Source of the DNA: Lachnospiraceae bacterium
GTDB taxonomy: Bacteria; Bacillota; Clostridia; Lachnospirales; Lachnospiraceae
Assembly (NCBI GenBank): GCA_015056975.1
Contig: SVFG01000014.1
Coordinates: 1-38,224, forward strand
DNA length: 38,224 bases
Reading direction: 5' to 3'
In this document: positions 16,721-24,684 of the stretch, piece after piece
How positions within the stretch are numbered: the stretch's first letter is position 1
Layout of the letters: each line of letters starts with the position of its first letter
Notes under the pieces: model-generated
The model's database searches: none
What the model was told of the DNA's origin: nothing
What the model saw: the letters and a program-made list of their open reading frames with translations, nothing else
Position numbers and translations under genes: made by a program

Positions 16721-18010
16721 CTACCTTTCGTACAACGCTATCTCTTCCTGCCACACATGGTGCGTAGCTTCCTTTAATTCGCCAAACCCTAGGTCCTCTA
16801 TTTCCACAACCAACCGGCTCTCTTCACTCAAATACAGATGCATACTTAAGAGGCTCACATCACCCTTCAATTCCTCCAATGTGATGGTTGCAGTCTTGCT
16901 TCCGCCACCGATTAAAGAAGTCAATATCAATTCAACGCTCTTTCCATCCTGCAGATAAAACTCCAATGTTTTCTCTGCCTCGAACCAGTTGATTCCCGCA
17001 TCCAAAAGTGCCATGTAGGATTCTTCTCCACGTCGCAAAATCTTCATTCCCACATTCGTCTTGAGCTTATCATTGCCCAAAAATACATGTGCTTTACCTT
17101 CTTCACTGGCATGCAATCTCTCCAGCATTCCATAGCAGGCACCCTTACTGTATAAATTGTTACCCTGAAATACTCTGCGCCCTTTACACAAAAAGCGCAA
17201 GGACTGCTTCATCCACTCGTCACTGAAATGCTCGCCTATCAGATACACGGAGGAAACCACATTGTTTCTGCATGCCTGCTCCGCCACATGCAAAAACTCT
17301 TCATCCAGTCTCGCCTGCTTTCCGGACCGCAATTCCTCTCCTTCCGGCATCGGCTCATAGGATGTAAAAGCCACCTCTCTGCTGTCTATATATGCCACGA
17401 TAGGCGTTGTACGCTTGTTGCATTCCATCTGATAAATATTGATATAATTCTCCTTATACTCAAACAACAGTGACTTTGCAAGCCAAAGCTCCTTGGGCTG
17501 ATGAATCATATAGTTGTAGAAGCTTTCAGTGTGACTCTGAAAAAATACCTTGTCTGTCTTAAGCTTTAATCCTGCTACCACTTGCGACAATATGGTAATC
17601 ATCCGATAATCCAGCTTATCACAGGTAATCATTAATGCCGAGATTTTGTCAGCCGTCCCTATCTGGGAAAGCATTCCCAGACTCCGCTTAAAAAATAAAG
17701 TCAAAAGCGCTATCGGCTCATAGCTGATTTCCTCAATAAGAATCGGTTCTCCATCCACTGCCAGCTGCACAAGATTTTGCACCAAAATCCCACCGCTCTC
17801 TTGTGAATACCGCAAAGCCTCCTTACCGTAAAACCATTGATTTACACCGGTTCTTTTACATAATACAGTCGGAATATTATAATTCTGCGTTCCCGCCACC
17901 AAGGAGAGTGTCTCCACGTCTTCACTTCCCTGTACATAATAACTCATCTGTGAAAATGTATCACTCAGGTCATAACCTACAACCAGTTTTTCTTCGTTCT
18001 GTTTAAACAT
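16721..18010 (-). CDS. DUF5716-type protein, possibly Hsp70/actin-like ATPase fold (429 aa)
   Basis: The N-terminal VVGYDLSDTFSQMSYY (residues 10-25) resembles the phosphate-1 loop of actin/Hsp70-like ATPases (G-x-D-L/F-G-T/S). Further blocks such as ALMITCDKLDYRMITILSQV, SSVYLIGEHFSDEWM and MALLDAGINWFEAEKTLEF fit the second half of such a fold followed by a beta-rich C-terminal part. From memory this is the family annotated DUF5716, found beside DUF5717 in Clostridia. ATP binding has not been shown here, and the second phosphate loop is not obvious. AAAGGAG precedes the ATG at 18010. It lies 27 bp after the DUF5717 gene and 13 bp before the TPR-like gene. Confidence 0.8.
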   Translation of the reverse strand: MFKQNEEKLVVGYDLSDTFSQMSYYVQGSEDVETLSLVAGTQNYNIPTVLCKRTGVNQWFYGKEALRYSQESGGILVQNLVQLAVDGEPILIEEISYEPIALLTLFFKRSLGMLSQIGTADKISALMITCDKLDYRMITILSQVVAGLKLKTDKVFFQSHTESFYNYMIHQPKELWLAKSLLFEYKENYINIYQMECNKRTTPIVAYIDSREVAFTSYEPMPEGEELRSGKQARLDEEFLHVAEQACRNNVVSSVYLIGEHFSDEWMKQSLRFLCKGRRVFQGNNLYSKGACYGMLERLHASEEGKAHVFLGNDKLKTNVGMKILRRGEESYMALLDAGINWFEAEKTLEFYLQDGKSVELILTSLIGGGSKTATITLEELKGDVSLLSMHLYLSEESRLVVEIEDLGFGELKEATHHVWQEEIALYER

Positions 18011-18037
18011 GGATTCTCCTTTCCGTTAATCATTCAT

Positions 18038-21000
18038 TTATTGCAGCGTGAACAAATGTCTGCTGAAATACTCTTTACGGTAATATTCCTCCAACATACT
18101 GTCAAGCGTATCATAATCCTGCAATGTTTTACTGATTACCATATCGTTAATCATATCATACCTGCTGTTCCCGGGAGTATTGGTAATATCACTCTTCTGA
18201 ACATTGCCGCTCTCGGTCAACTGCTCCGACTCGCCGTCTTCTTCCATAATGTAATACTGTAGTGTCTCTCCGAAAAACAGTACAAATTCTTTGAAACATA
18301 CACCACCGCACACATCCCGCATGTACTCAGACAAGTAGTTACCGGATTCTCCGTTTTCCTTCAAAATCACATAGTAAATTTTTGCTTTATTCCCCGGTCT
18401 GGTCTTGTACTCAATAATCGTCTTGTCGGCTATCTCCATTGTCAGATGTGCAAATTCCTTTAGATTCCTGAAAAAGTTCAAATGCACCCTGTCTGCCATC
18501 AGCTCTTCTATCCATCCTGTCAGGCATTGCGATACGGCTTCCGTGTATTCTTCCTTGTGCTCCGAATAATATTTCAGGCACGCCAGCTTGCATACCCGAT
18601 GGACATTTTCACCGCGCTGGTACATATTCTGCAATTCCTTAAACACAAATGCATCCGTAACCTTCTCCCTGATAAAATAATCGTACGCGCACTGTGACAA
18701 AAATGCCGATTCTACCTCCGGTTTGGCTCCCTGCATCACATAGTAACGAAACAATTCCATTTTTTCTCCGACAAACGCTCCGGTATACAGCATCTGAATC
18801 AGCATTCGCTCACACAGATTATACCGTTCCACCTCAAAGTCCCTTGCCGCCTTCCAGACATCACGCAGGTCTTTCGTCATTCCACGGTAATAAGCTGCCA
18901 GATACTGCAAAATATTGCCGTCATATTTGCCTCTTTTAAATACGCATAATGCGGTGGCGGTCAAGACCTCATCCTCCACCATACCGTTTCGGAATATCAT
19001 CTCCCCTACAAGCCGCACCAGCGAACCCAAATCAGCAAAATACGGACCATACTTACGCAACATGCCTTCTGCTTCTTCATATTTACCACACAGCACAAGA
19101 TATTTTAACAAAAGACTTCTTTCGCCCGCATGTAAATCTTCCGTTATCATACCCTCCATTAGTTCTTCCAAAGCACGCATTTCATCACTTCCGTAATACT
19201 GCTTTAGCAATCTAATCTGTATGCTGTGACGTATTGACTTATCTACCGCATCGCAGGCAGTCAGTCTGAGGGCACGCTGCATCCCCTCATGAGTGAATTC
19301 CTCCTCGTCCCTCTCGCCTTCAAACAAATACAAATCAAACTCCGGTGAATTATGTACATAACCGGAAATCAAACGCAAATGTTTTCCGGGAAGCATGAGC
19401 TTTTCCAAAGAATATTCTACATTTTTTATATAGCGGTTGCCATCACAGTCCTCAAAAACAATGGTGTACTCATTCCCATACAGAGCTACCCATGTTTCAC
19501 CGTCGGACAACACATACTCTCCCGGCACCTCATTGCCCGGCTGATAGACAAACACTTTACGCAGTCTGTCATCCTCCACCTTCACACGATTTGCAAACAA
19601 CAATTTAGAAAGGGGAGTTGCCGTATCTTCACCTATCATTTCCGGGGTTAACAGTTTGTTGTAAAGATTAGCAAGATGCCTGTTAATATGCTCTTTCTTT
19701 ATTTGATCCAGCACAAAATACTCGATACGGGTCTGATAGCTTTCATACAGCTCCTCCATACCGGAACGGTTTTGTACAATGTAGTTGTACAGATAAGCAC
19801 TGTGAACATAGTCCAGATTATTCTGATAGGAAAAATACATCAGTACCATTTTGGGAAGACGGCACGGGCTGTCCAAATCCAGAGACATCATATAATACTC
19901 ATAAAGGTTCGTGATGCGAAGCTTAGCCTCTACACCTGCTTCATACCACTTGTAATAACTGATACCTGCTTTTCCGCCTTTTATGAGTAGGGTACAAATC
20001 TCCTGTAAAATGCGGACATCTGACTTTTTGTGATACAGCTTCTCCAAAATCAGATACAGAATATGCTTATATCCTCTGGCTTTCCCTACCAGATATAAAA
20101 ACTGCTCTACCACCTCTGTGCTGAGCATTTCATGCTTTGCACCATAATAGATTATTTGTAACTCAAACTCATCCAACTTACGCAACAGCGTCGGATTAGC
20201 ATTTATCAGATGTAATGCTTCAATGTAAATAATAAAGCTGTTGCAGCCTTCCGCAAACTGTCTTTCCAAAAACTGCCACTTCACGGAAGCAGACCGGTTA
20301 TATTCCGGTGAAAGATAAAGAAGCAACCATGCAACACGCCATGAGCCCTTCTGCCTTTTATATATCAATTCTACCTGCGAAGAAACCTGACCTGAATATT
20401 CCGCTTCTGACTTTATAAGAGTAGTCAAATACCAGTAATATGCCCATAATTCTTCTGCCTGCTGTTCTGCCAGTTCAGAAGTTTCCAAAAGCTCCTCTGC
20501 ATGATCAAGAAACCAGCTGGCTTCATTAAATCGTTCTTCCGTTATCAGAAGCTGCGCCTTAAACAGGCGGGCCGCCGCACTGCTTTCGTCTAATGCAATC
20601 AGCTTATCCACCAGTTTTCCTGTCTCCTTAAGCCATGTGGCTGTCGTTATTTTCTTCATGCGAAACGCCTGATAAAATTCCATTAATTGCACAATTGACC
20701 GCTTTATAGCAAGTCCCGTCTGACGCGCTGCACTGCCGTCTCCAACAGACACAACAACCGGTATCTCTATGGACACATGGGAATTGTACAGTATCACCCG
20801 TCCAAAGTTCTTACCCCTGCGGCACATACTGCTATCTATGTATATCGGAAGTCTGCAATGGTTCCCCAAAAAGTCATCATCAGACAAAGCTTCCTTCTCC
20901 GTAAATACAAATTCTCCGTCACACGCAATGGATAATCTGGTGTATCCCCAACCATTACGGATAATATCCACCTTCTTTTCCATAACGGTATAAGCATCCC

Positions 21001-21622
21001 CCATTCCTCTGATATCCAGTGAAATTTCTGCTTCTTCGGTGATAAATTCAACTCTCTGCTTCTTATTTATCTGTATCAGGAACTCTTCAACATTCTGTTC
21101 ATTTCCGGGATAAACAGATAACCCTCTGTAGCTGTCAAAATGCTGGGCATCACTACCCGAAAAAATACGGGCAAATTCCGGAGAATAGAATAAGTTGACC
21201 GCTTCCGTCCAATTACTCTTAGCAAGGTTCGCAAAATGGAACAGATTTTTCACCGCACCGATAGAGGATTCCAACACAGTATGTTCAACAGATACAACAA
21301 ACGGAAGATAATACTCTCCCTGATTGCTGACAATCGAAAAAGAGCCCTTTACCACATCCCCTTCCTCCATATACTCACCATGAAAACAGAATCCTATTTC
21401 TGCATGATTTCCCGAAAACTCCGGAGTGAGACACTCCATTCTCAGGTCGGTGGAAGTCACGTAACCGTTGGCATACTGACCCTCGGTCGCCGTGATGGTA
21501 AAAGAACCCTCATATGTACATCCTTTTTGCAGGGTAAGCTCAATTTTCGCGCATGAAAAATCAAGAGAACCATTCTCGTAATCAAAGTTTCCCTGTAGAA
21601 TCTGACCAATTATCTCATGCAT
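18038..21622 (-). CDS. DUF5717-type giant protein (1194 aa)
   Basis: This is the largest gene in the window. The N-terminal third is beta-rich and repeated in character (FDYENGSLDFSCAKIELTLQ, YEGSFTITATEGQYANGYV, VVKGSFSIVSNQGEYYLPF), resembling stacked immunoglobulin-like modules. From about residue 330 on it is almost wholly helical, with TPR/HAT-like pairs (AARLFKAQLLITEERFNEAS, LIYKRQKGSWRVAWLLLYLS). Another beta segment around 690-760 (WVALYGNEYTIVFEDCDGN) separates two helical regions. No signal peptide or membrane helix is seen, so it is probably cytoplasmic. From memory it matches the family annotated DUF5717, of unknown function. It leads the four-gene operon with a promoter at 21686-21714. 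The ribosome site (GGTGAGC) is weak. Confidence 0.82.
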   Translation of the reverse strand: MHEIIGQILQGNFDYENGSLDFSCAKIELTLQKGCTYEGSFTITATEGQYANGYVTSTDLRMECLTPEFSGNHAEIGFCFHGEYMEEGDVVKGSFSIVSNQGEYYLPFVVSVEHTVLESSIGAVKNLFHFANLAKSNWTEAVNLFYSPEFARIFSGSDAQHFDSYRGLSVYPGNEQNVEEFLIQINKKQRVEFITEEAEISLDIRGMGDAYTVMEKKVDIIRNGWGYTRLSIACDGEFVFTEKEALSDDDFLGNHCRLPIYIDSSMCRRGKNFGRVILYNSHVSIEIPVVVSVGDGSAARQTGLAIKRSIVQLMEFYQAFRMKKITTATWLKETGKLVDKLIALDESSAAARLFKAQLLITEERFNEASWFLDHAEELLETSELAEQQAEELWAYYWYLTTLIKSEAEYSGQVSSQVELIYKRQKGSWRVAWLLLYLSPEYNRSASVKWQFLERQFAEGCNSFIIYIEALHLINANPTLLRKLDEFELQIIYYGAKHEMLSTEVVEQFLYLVGKARGYKHILYLILEKLYHKKSDVRILQEICTLLIKGGKAGISYYKWYEAGVEAKLRITNLYEYYMMSLDLDSPCRLPKMVLMYFSYQNNLDYVHSAYLYNYIVQNRSGMEELYESYQTRIEYFVLDQIKKEHINRHLANLYNKLLTPEMIGEDTATPLSKLLFANRVKVEDDRLRKVFVYQPGNEVPGEYVLSDGETWVALYGNEYTIVFEDCDGNRYIKNVEYSLEKLMLPGKHLRLISGYVHNSPEFDLYLFEGERDEEEFTHEGMQRALRLTACDAVDKSIRHSIQIRLLKQYYGSDEMRALEELMEGMITEDLHAGERSLLLKYLVLCGKYEEAEGMLRKYGPYFADLGSLVRLVGEMIFRNGMVEDEVLTATALCVFKRGKYDGNILQYLAAYYRGMTKDLRDVWKAARDFEVERYNLCERMLIQMLYTGAFVGEKMELFRYYVMQGAKPEVESAFLSQCAYDYFIREKVTDAFVFKELQNMYQRGENVHRVCKLACLKYYSEHKEEYTEAVSQCLTGWIEELMADRVHLNFFRNLKEFAHLTMEIADKTIIEYKTRPGNKAKIYYVILKENGESGNYLSEYMRDVCGGVCFKEFVLFFGETLQYYIMEEDGESEQLTESGNVQKSDITNTPGNSRYDMINDMVISKTLQDYDTLDSMLEEYYRKEYFSRHLFTLQ

Positions 21623-21685
21623 GCCTGCTCACCCGTTTCTGCCTATCAAGCCTTTGTTGATACGCTATAAAAACACGTATACTAT

Positions 21686-21714
21686 ATTATAACAAATTCT
21701 ACATTACAGAGCAA
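21686..21714 (-). promoter_or_regulatory. sigma-A promoter of the DUF5717 operon
   Basis: On the minus strand TTGCTC (21714-21709), a 17-bp spacer and a perfect TATAAT (21691-21686) give a leader of about 55-60 nt. Confidence 0.7.
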
Positions 21715-21726
21715 CGAATTTTTACG

Positions 21727-21764
21727 AAAAACCCCTTATTTTGCGTTTATGGCAAAACAAGGGG
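21727..21764 (-). terminator. terminator of the GntR/ABC operon
   Basis: CCCCTTATTTTGC (21732-21744) pairs with GCAAAACAAGGGG (21752-21764) with one mismatch, and a minus-strand T run follows. It lies 11 bases past the permease stop. Confidence 0.85.
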
Positions 21765-21775
21765 CTATATATTGA

Positions 21776-22642
21776 TTATTCCAAATTCAATTTATTCTTA
21801 ATGATGTAGTAGGAAACCACATAAAGTACAATGGAAACAGTATAAGTAATGATATAGGATACCAACATAGTTCCTCCCATTCCTACCGACTGACCCTCTA
21901 ACATTTTTCCGATACTCATGCTCATGCTTACCACACCCACAATCATACCTATCAGGGCTTCAACAAGCATAATACCAAAGTAAGCAAGAATACCCATAAG
22001 ACCCTTGTGCTTCTTAGATAACTGTCCGATGGTCAGGGCGCCAAATAGGGTTGACATACTAAAGAACGGTCCTACGATAATTGTAATCAGGGAAGCAATA
22101 CCGACAGCGGTCAAATTAACTCCCATTTCCTCTGCATAAACCGTTCCAATTATCGTAAAGGCTTCTGCCAAAATCTCCCCGATGCTTTGGTCCACCTGTT
22201 GTCCCTTAAGAATACTGCCTATCATTGCAAACACAAGCGACACCATGGTAAGCACCATCATAACGGTAATAATCAGACTCCAGATACCGGAAACAGCTAT
22301 TTTGGAAATCAACAGCTTATGAGTAGTCACCGGAAGCGTATGGGTAAGATACCCTTCCTCCGTGTACATCTTCTTGTAAAAACGGATTCCCATGTAAATG
22401 TATACGGCATATATGCCGGCACACAGTACCAATATCATAAAAATCAGTCCCACAATTCCGACGAGCAACCATGTAATGGATGTCATGTTACTCAATTGAC
22501 CGTCCTCATCAAATAAATTAACCCATACACTGCTTCTGTAATATATATTGCCAAGAAGTGCAATAACAAGCTGCGCCAACACAATGATGCATCCGAATTT
22601 GCTGACAGCCTTCCACTCATGCTTAAATAATTTACCTAACAT
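21776..22642 (-). CDS. ABC transporter permease of GntR-controlled system (288 aa)
   Basis: This integral membrane protein has six to seven hydrophobic segments, beginning FGCIIVLAQLVIALLGNIYY and including ITWLLVGIVGLIFMILVLCA and TMLVSYIITYTVSIVLYVVS. The loop GIRFYKKMYTEEGYLTHTLPV is characteristic of small ABC-2-like permeases found with YtrA-type regulators in Clostridia. It overlaps the ATPase gene by 7 bp. In related systems (Ytr in Bacillus) such transporters respond to cell-wall or membrane stress; the substrate here is unknown. Confidence 0.88.
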   Translation of the reverse strand: MLGKLFKHEWKAVSKFGCIIVLAQLVIALLGNIYYRSSVWVNLFDEDGQLSNMTSITWLLVGIVGLIFMILVLCAGIYAVYIYMGIRFYKKMYTEEGYLTHTLPVTTHKLLISKIAVSGIWSLIITVMMVLTMVSLVFAMIGSILKGQQVDQSIGEILAEAFTIIGTVYAEEMGVNLTAVGIASLITIIVGPFFSMSTLFGALTIGQLSKKHKGLMGILAYFGIMLVEALIGMIVGVVSMSMSIGKMLEGQSVGMGGTMLVSYIITYTVSIVLYVVSYYIIKNKLNLE

Positions 22643-23337
22643 GCGAACACCTCCCTGAAATAAGCATCCACGGATTTACCATGCTGCTCTCTGATATTAT
22701 CTACAGAGGTATAAAGCAACAGATGACCGTACTTCATAAAAATTACCTCATCCAACACCTTTTCAATGTCATTAATCAGGTGGGTGGATATCAGGACTGT
22801 CGCCTCCGGATTATAATTGTTGATAATGGTGCGCAAAATGTATTCTCTTGCCGCCGGGTCTACTCCTGCAATAGGCTCATCCAATATGTACAAATCAGCA
22901 TTTCGGCTCATTACCAGAATCAGCTGCACCTTTTCCTTGGTACCCTTGGACAATACCTTCATCTTGGTATCCGGGTCAATATTTAGACTTCTAAGCATTT
23001 CCTCCGCTCTTTCCCTGGAGAAATCAGCATAAAAATCCTGAAAGTACTTAAGAATGTCCTTAATCTTCTGATTACCCGCAAGATAAGTCCTGTCGGGAAG
23101 ATACGCTACGCGTGCTTTGCTCTGGGGGCCTACGTATGCACCATTAATCTTAATACTTCCGGTAGTAGGTGTCAGAAGGCCGTTCATCATTTTAATCAGG
23201 GTCGTCTTGCCGCTTCCATTAGGTCCCAAAAGACCGATGATTCTTCCCTTCGGAAGCGTCAGCGTAATATTATTCACAGCTACATTTCTACTGTCATAGG
23301 CCTTTGTAAGCCCCACAATTTCCACTAATTCGTTCAT
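22636..23337 (-). CDS. ABC transporter ATP-binding protein of GntR-controlled system (233 aa)
   Basis: Walker A is GPNGSGKTT (about 38-46), the Q-loop region is VAYLPDRTYLAGNQK, the signature is MKVLSKGTKEKVQLILVMSR (degenerate, SKGTKEK) and Walker B is LYILDEPIAGVDPAAR, with the switch histidine STHLIND. The degenerate signature is typical of this small ABC-2 class. Its ATG overlaps the stop of the GntR gene by 4 bp and its end overlaps the permease, so all three are translationally coupled. Confidence 0.92.
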   Translation of the reverse strand: MNELVEIVGLTKAYDSRNVAVNNITLTLPKGRIIGLLGPNGSGKTTLIKMMNGLLTPTTGSIKINGAYVGPQSKARVAYLPDRTYLAGNQKIKDILKYFQDFYADFSRERAEEMLRSLNIDPDTKMKVLSKGTKEKVQLILVMSRNADLYILDEPIAGVDPAAREYILRTIINNYNPEATVLISTHLINDIEKVLDEVIFMKYGHLLLYTSVDNIREQHGKSVDAYFREVFAC

Positions 23338-23708
23338 TCTTCCTTCTCCCTCTCATAAGACTTCTCAATCAGTGCAATAATATCGTTCTTAGAATAACCG
23401 AGTTCCTTCATCTTCGTAAAAAATGCTTCCATATGGTCTTTTGCCATATTCTGTCTGACACCGTTAATCATTTCCTCATCCTCCGTAACCGACCTGCCGT
23501 TTGTACGCTGTGTAATGATAAGTCCGCTTCTCTCCAGTTCCGCAAACGCCTTTTGCATGGTGTTTGGATTAACCGCCGCAACTGCCGCCAAATCCCTTAC
23601 GCTTGGCAGTTTCCCTCCGGGCGGGTAATATCCTGACACGATCTGCATCTGGATAATCTCAACCAGCTGTGCATATATGGGTCTGTCCGAATCTAAATCC
23701 CACGCCAT
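23334..23708 (-). CDS. GntR-family regulator, YtrA subfamily (124 aa)
   Basis: The winged helix domain (residues 1-75) shows the GntR hallmarks: DRPIYAQLVEIIQMQIVSG, LPSVRDLAAVAAVNPNTMQK and AFAELERSGLIITQRTNG. The C-terminal part is only about 45 residues (helices, EAFFTKMKELGYSKNDIIAL), the short form that defines the YtrA subfamily. The start MAWDLDSDRPIY at 23708 has GGAAGGAGAG upstream; the frame extends 16 codons further without a site. It heads the ABC operon and very likely represses it by binding the dyad at 23765-23784, just downstream of its own -10 element. Release is probably triggered by cell-envelope stress in this subfamily. Confidence 0.92.
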   Translation of the reverse strand: MAWDLDSDRPIYAQLVEIIQMQIVSGYYPPGGKLPSVRDLAAVAAVNPNTMQKAFAELERSGLIITQRTNGRSVTEDEEMINGVRQNMAKDHMEAFFTKMKELGYSKNDIIALIEKSYEREKEE

Positions 23709-23764
23709 AAAATCTCTCCTTCCTTTCACAATTAAAGCATACGAATTACATCGCATTGTATTTC

Positions 23765-23813
23765 TGTATTAACTTGATAATACAATGGTACACTATGTTT
23801 TTCATTCCGTCAA
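23765..23813 (-). promoter_or_regulatory. promoter and dyad operator of the GntR/ABC operon
   Basis: On the minus strand TTGACG (23813-23808), a 17-bp spacer and TACCAT (23790-23785) form the promoter. Immediately downstream a perfect inverted repeat TGTATTA (23765-23771) / TAATACA (23778-23784) with 6-bp spacing covers the transcription start, as expected for autorepression by a GntR dimer. Confidence 0.7.
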
Positions 23814-23883
23814 GTACTTTTTTACAAAATTATTACAAAATATACATACATGCGATATTCAGTACCCAAATCATTCTCCCCTG

Positions 23884-23891
23884 CATATACT
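23884..23891 (+). promoter_or_regulatory. possible sporulation-sigma -10-like element before the split SpoIID-like gene
   Basis: CATATACT matches the sigma-E/K -10 form CATAnnnT. The same bases also contain TATACT, but the hexamer 17 bp upstream (TACCCA) is a poor vegetative -35. No clear sigma-E -35 is seen. Weak evidence. Confidence 0.25.
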
Positions 23892-23919
23892 TACATAAAG
23901 GATCAATAAAGGTAAAAAA

Positions 23920-24606
23920 ATGGACATTAGTAATCAAACTCCGCAATACTTTGGAGACTTGCGAATCAGTGTGATTTCCACCATCGGATATCTTCCCATT
24001 GAGGGAGCGCAAATCAGCATTGCATACACAACAGAGCCGGGGAACGTAGTCGCTACGGCAACCACAGACAGTTCCGGCATAGCGCAGCTCATTCAGCTGC
24101 CGGCACCCGCCTTTGCATTGTCTCAGGAGCCTTCCGAGATACAACCCTATACAGATTATAATATTACCGTAGAGGCAGAAGGGTACGAACCCATCCTGGT
24201 TACAGGTTCTGAAATTCTCCCCAATGAATTATCCCTACAGCAGATACGTATGACGCCCCTCCAGGTGGCACAGGGAGAAGAAGAAATCATAAATATACCG
24301 GTGCATACTTTGTTTGGAGAATATCCTGCCAAGATACCGGAGGACGAAATCAAACCCATGCCGGACACCGGTGAAATTGTATTGAGCAGAGTGGTAATAC
24401 CGGAATACATTATTGTTCATGACGGACTTCCCTCCGATAGTACAGCTCCCAATTATTGGGTGCGCTACAAAGATTACATCAAAAATGTTGCCTCCTGCGA
24501 AATCTATTCTACCTGGCCGGAAAACGCTATCTATGCCAATATTTTGGTGATTATGTCTTTTACACTAAACAGAGTTTATACGGAATGGTACCATCGTATC
24601 CATTGA
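23920..24606 (+). pseudogene. SpoIID-domain peptidoglycan-binding protein, 5' part (split by integrative element)
   Basis: The first 224 codons belong to the host gene; the last four (HRIH) and the stop come from the inserted element. The N-terminal 110 residues are a beta-rich, carboxypeptidase-regulatory/Cna-B-like module (DLRISVISTIGYLPIEGAQI). From about 165 a SpoIID-type domain begins (WVRYKDYIKNVASCEIYSTW), where CEIY corresponds to the catalytic AEMP glutamate of SpoIID amidase-enhancer/transglycosylase proteins. The frame is cut inside this domain at GGTAC (24587-24591). Joined to 32748-33326 it gives a single 416-codon frame. The ATG at 23920 follows AAAGG. No signal peptide is seen. 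As it stands the protein would be inactive unless the element excises. Confidence 0.88.
24587..24591. other. attL: left junction of the integrative element
   Basis: The 5-bp core GGTAC is shared exactly with 32743-32747. To its left lies the SpoIID-like frame (EWY); to its right the element begins CATCGTATCC. The dyad half-site TGATTC (24604-24609) lies 12 bases inside and matches GAATCA (32724-32729) at the other end. Confidence 0.85.
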
Positions 24607-24684
24607 TTCATTGTTGTAGAAATCTCATTCTTAACAAATTGATTATACATATGACAGATGCATACAGAAAGGATGAAATATACT

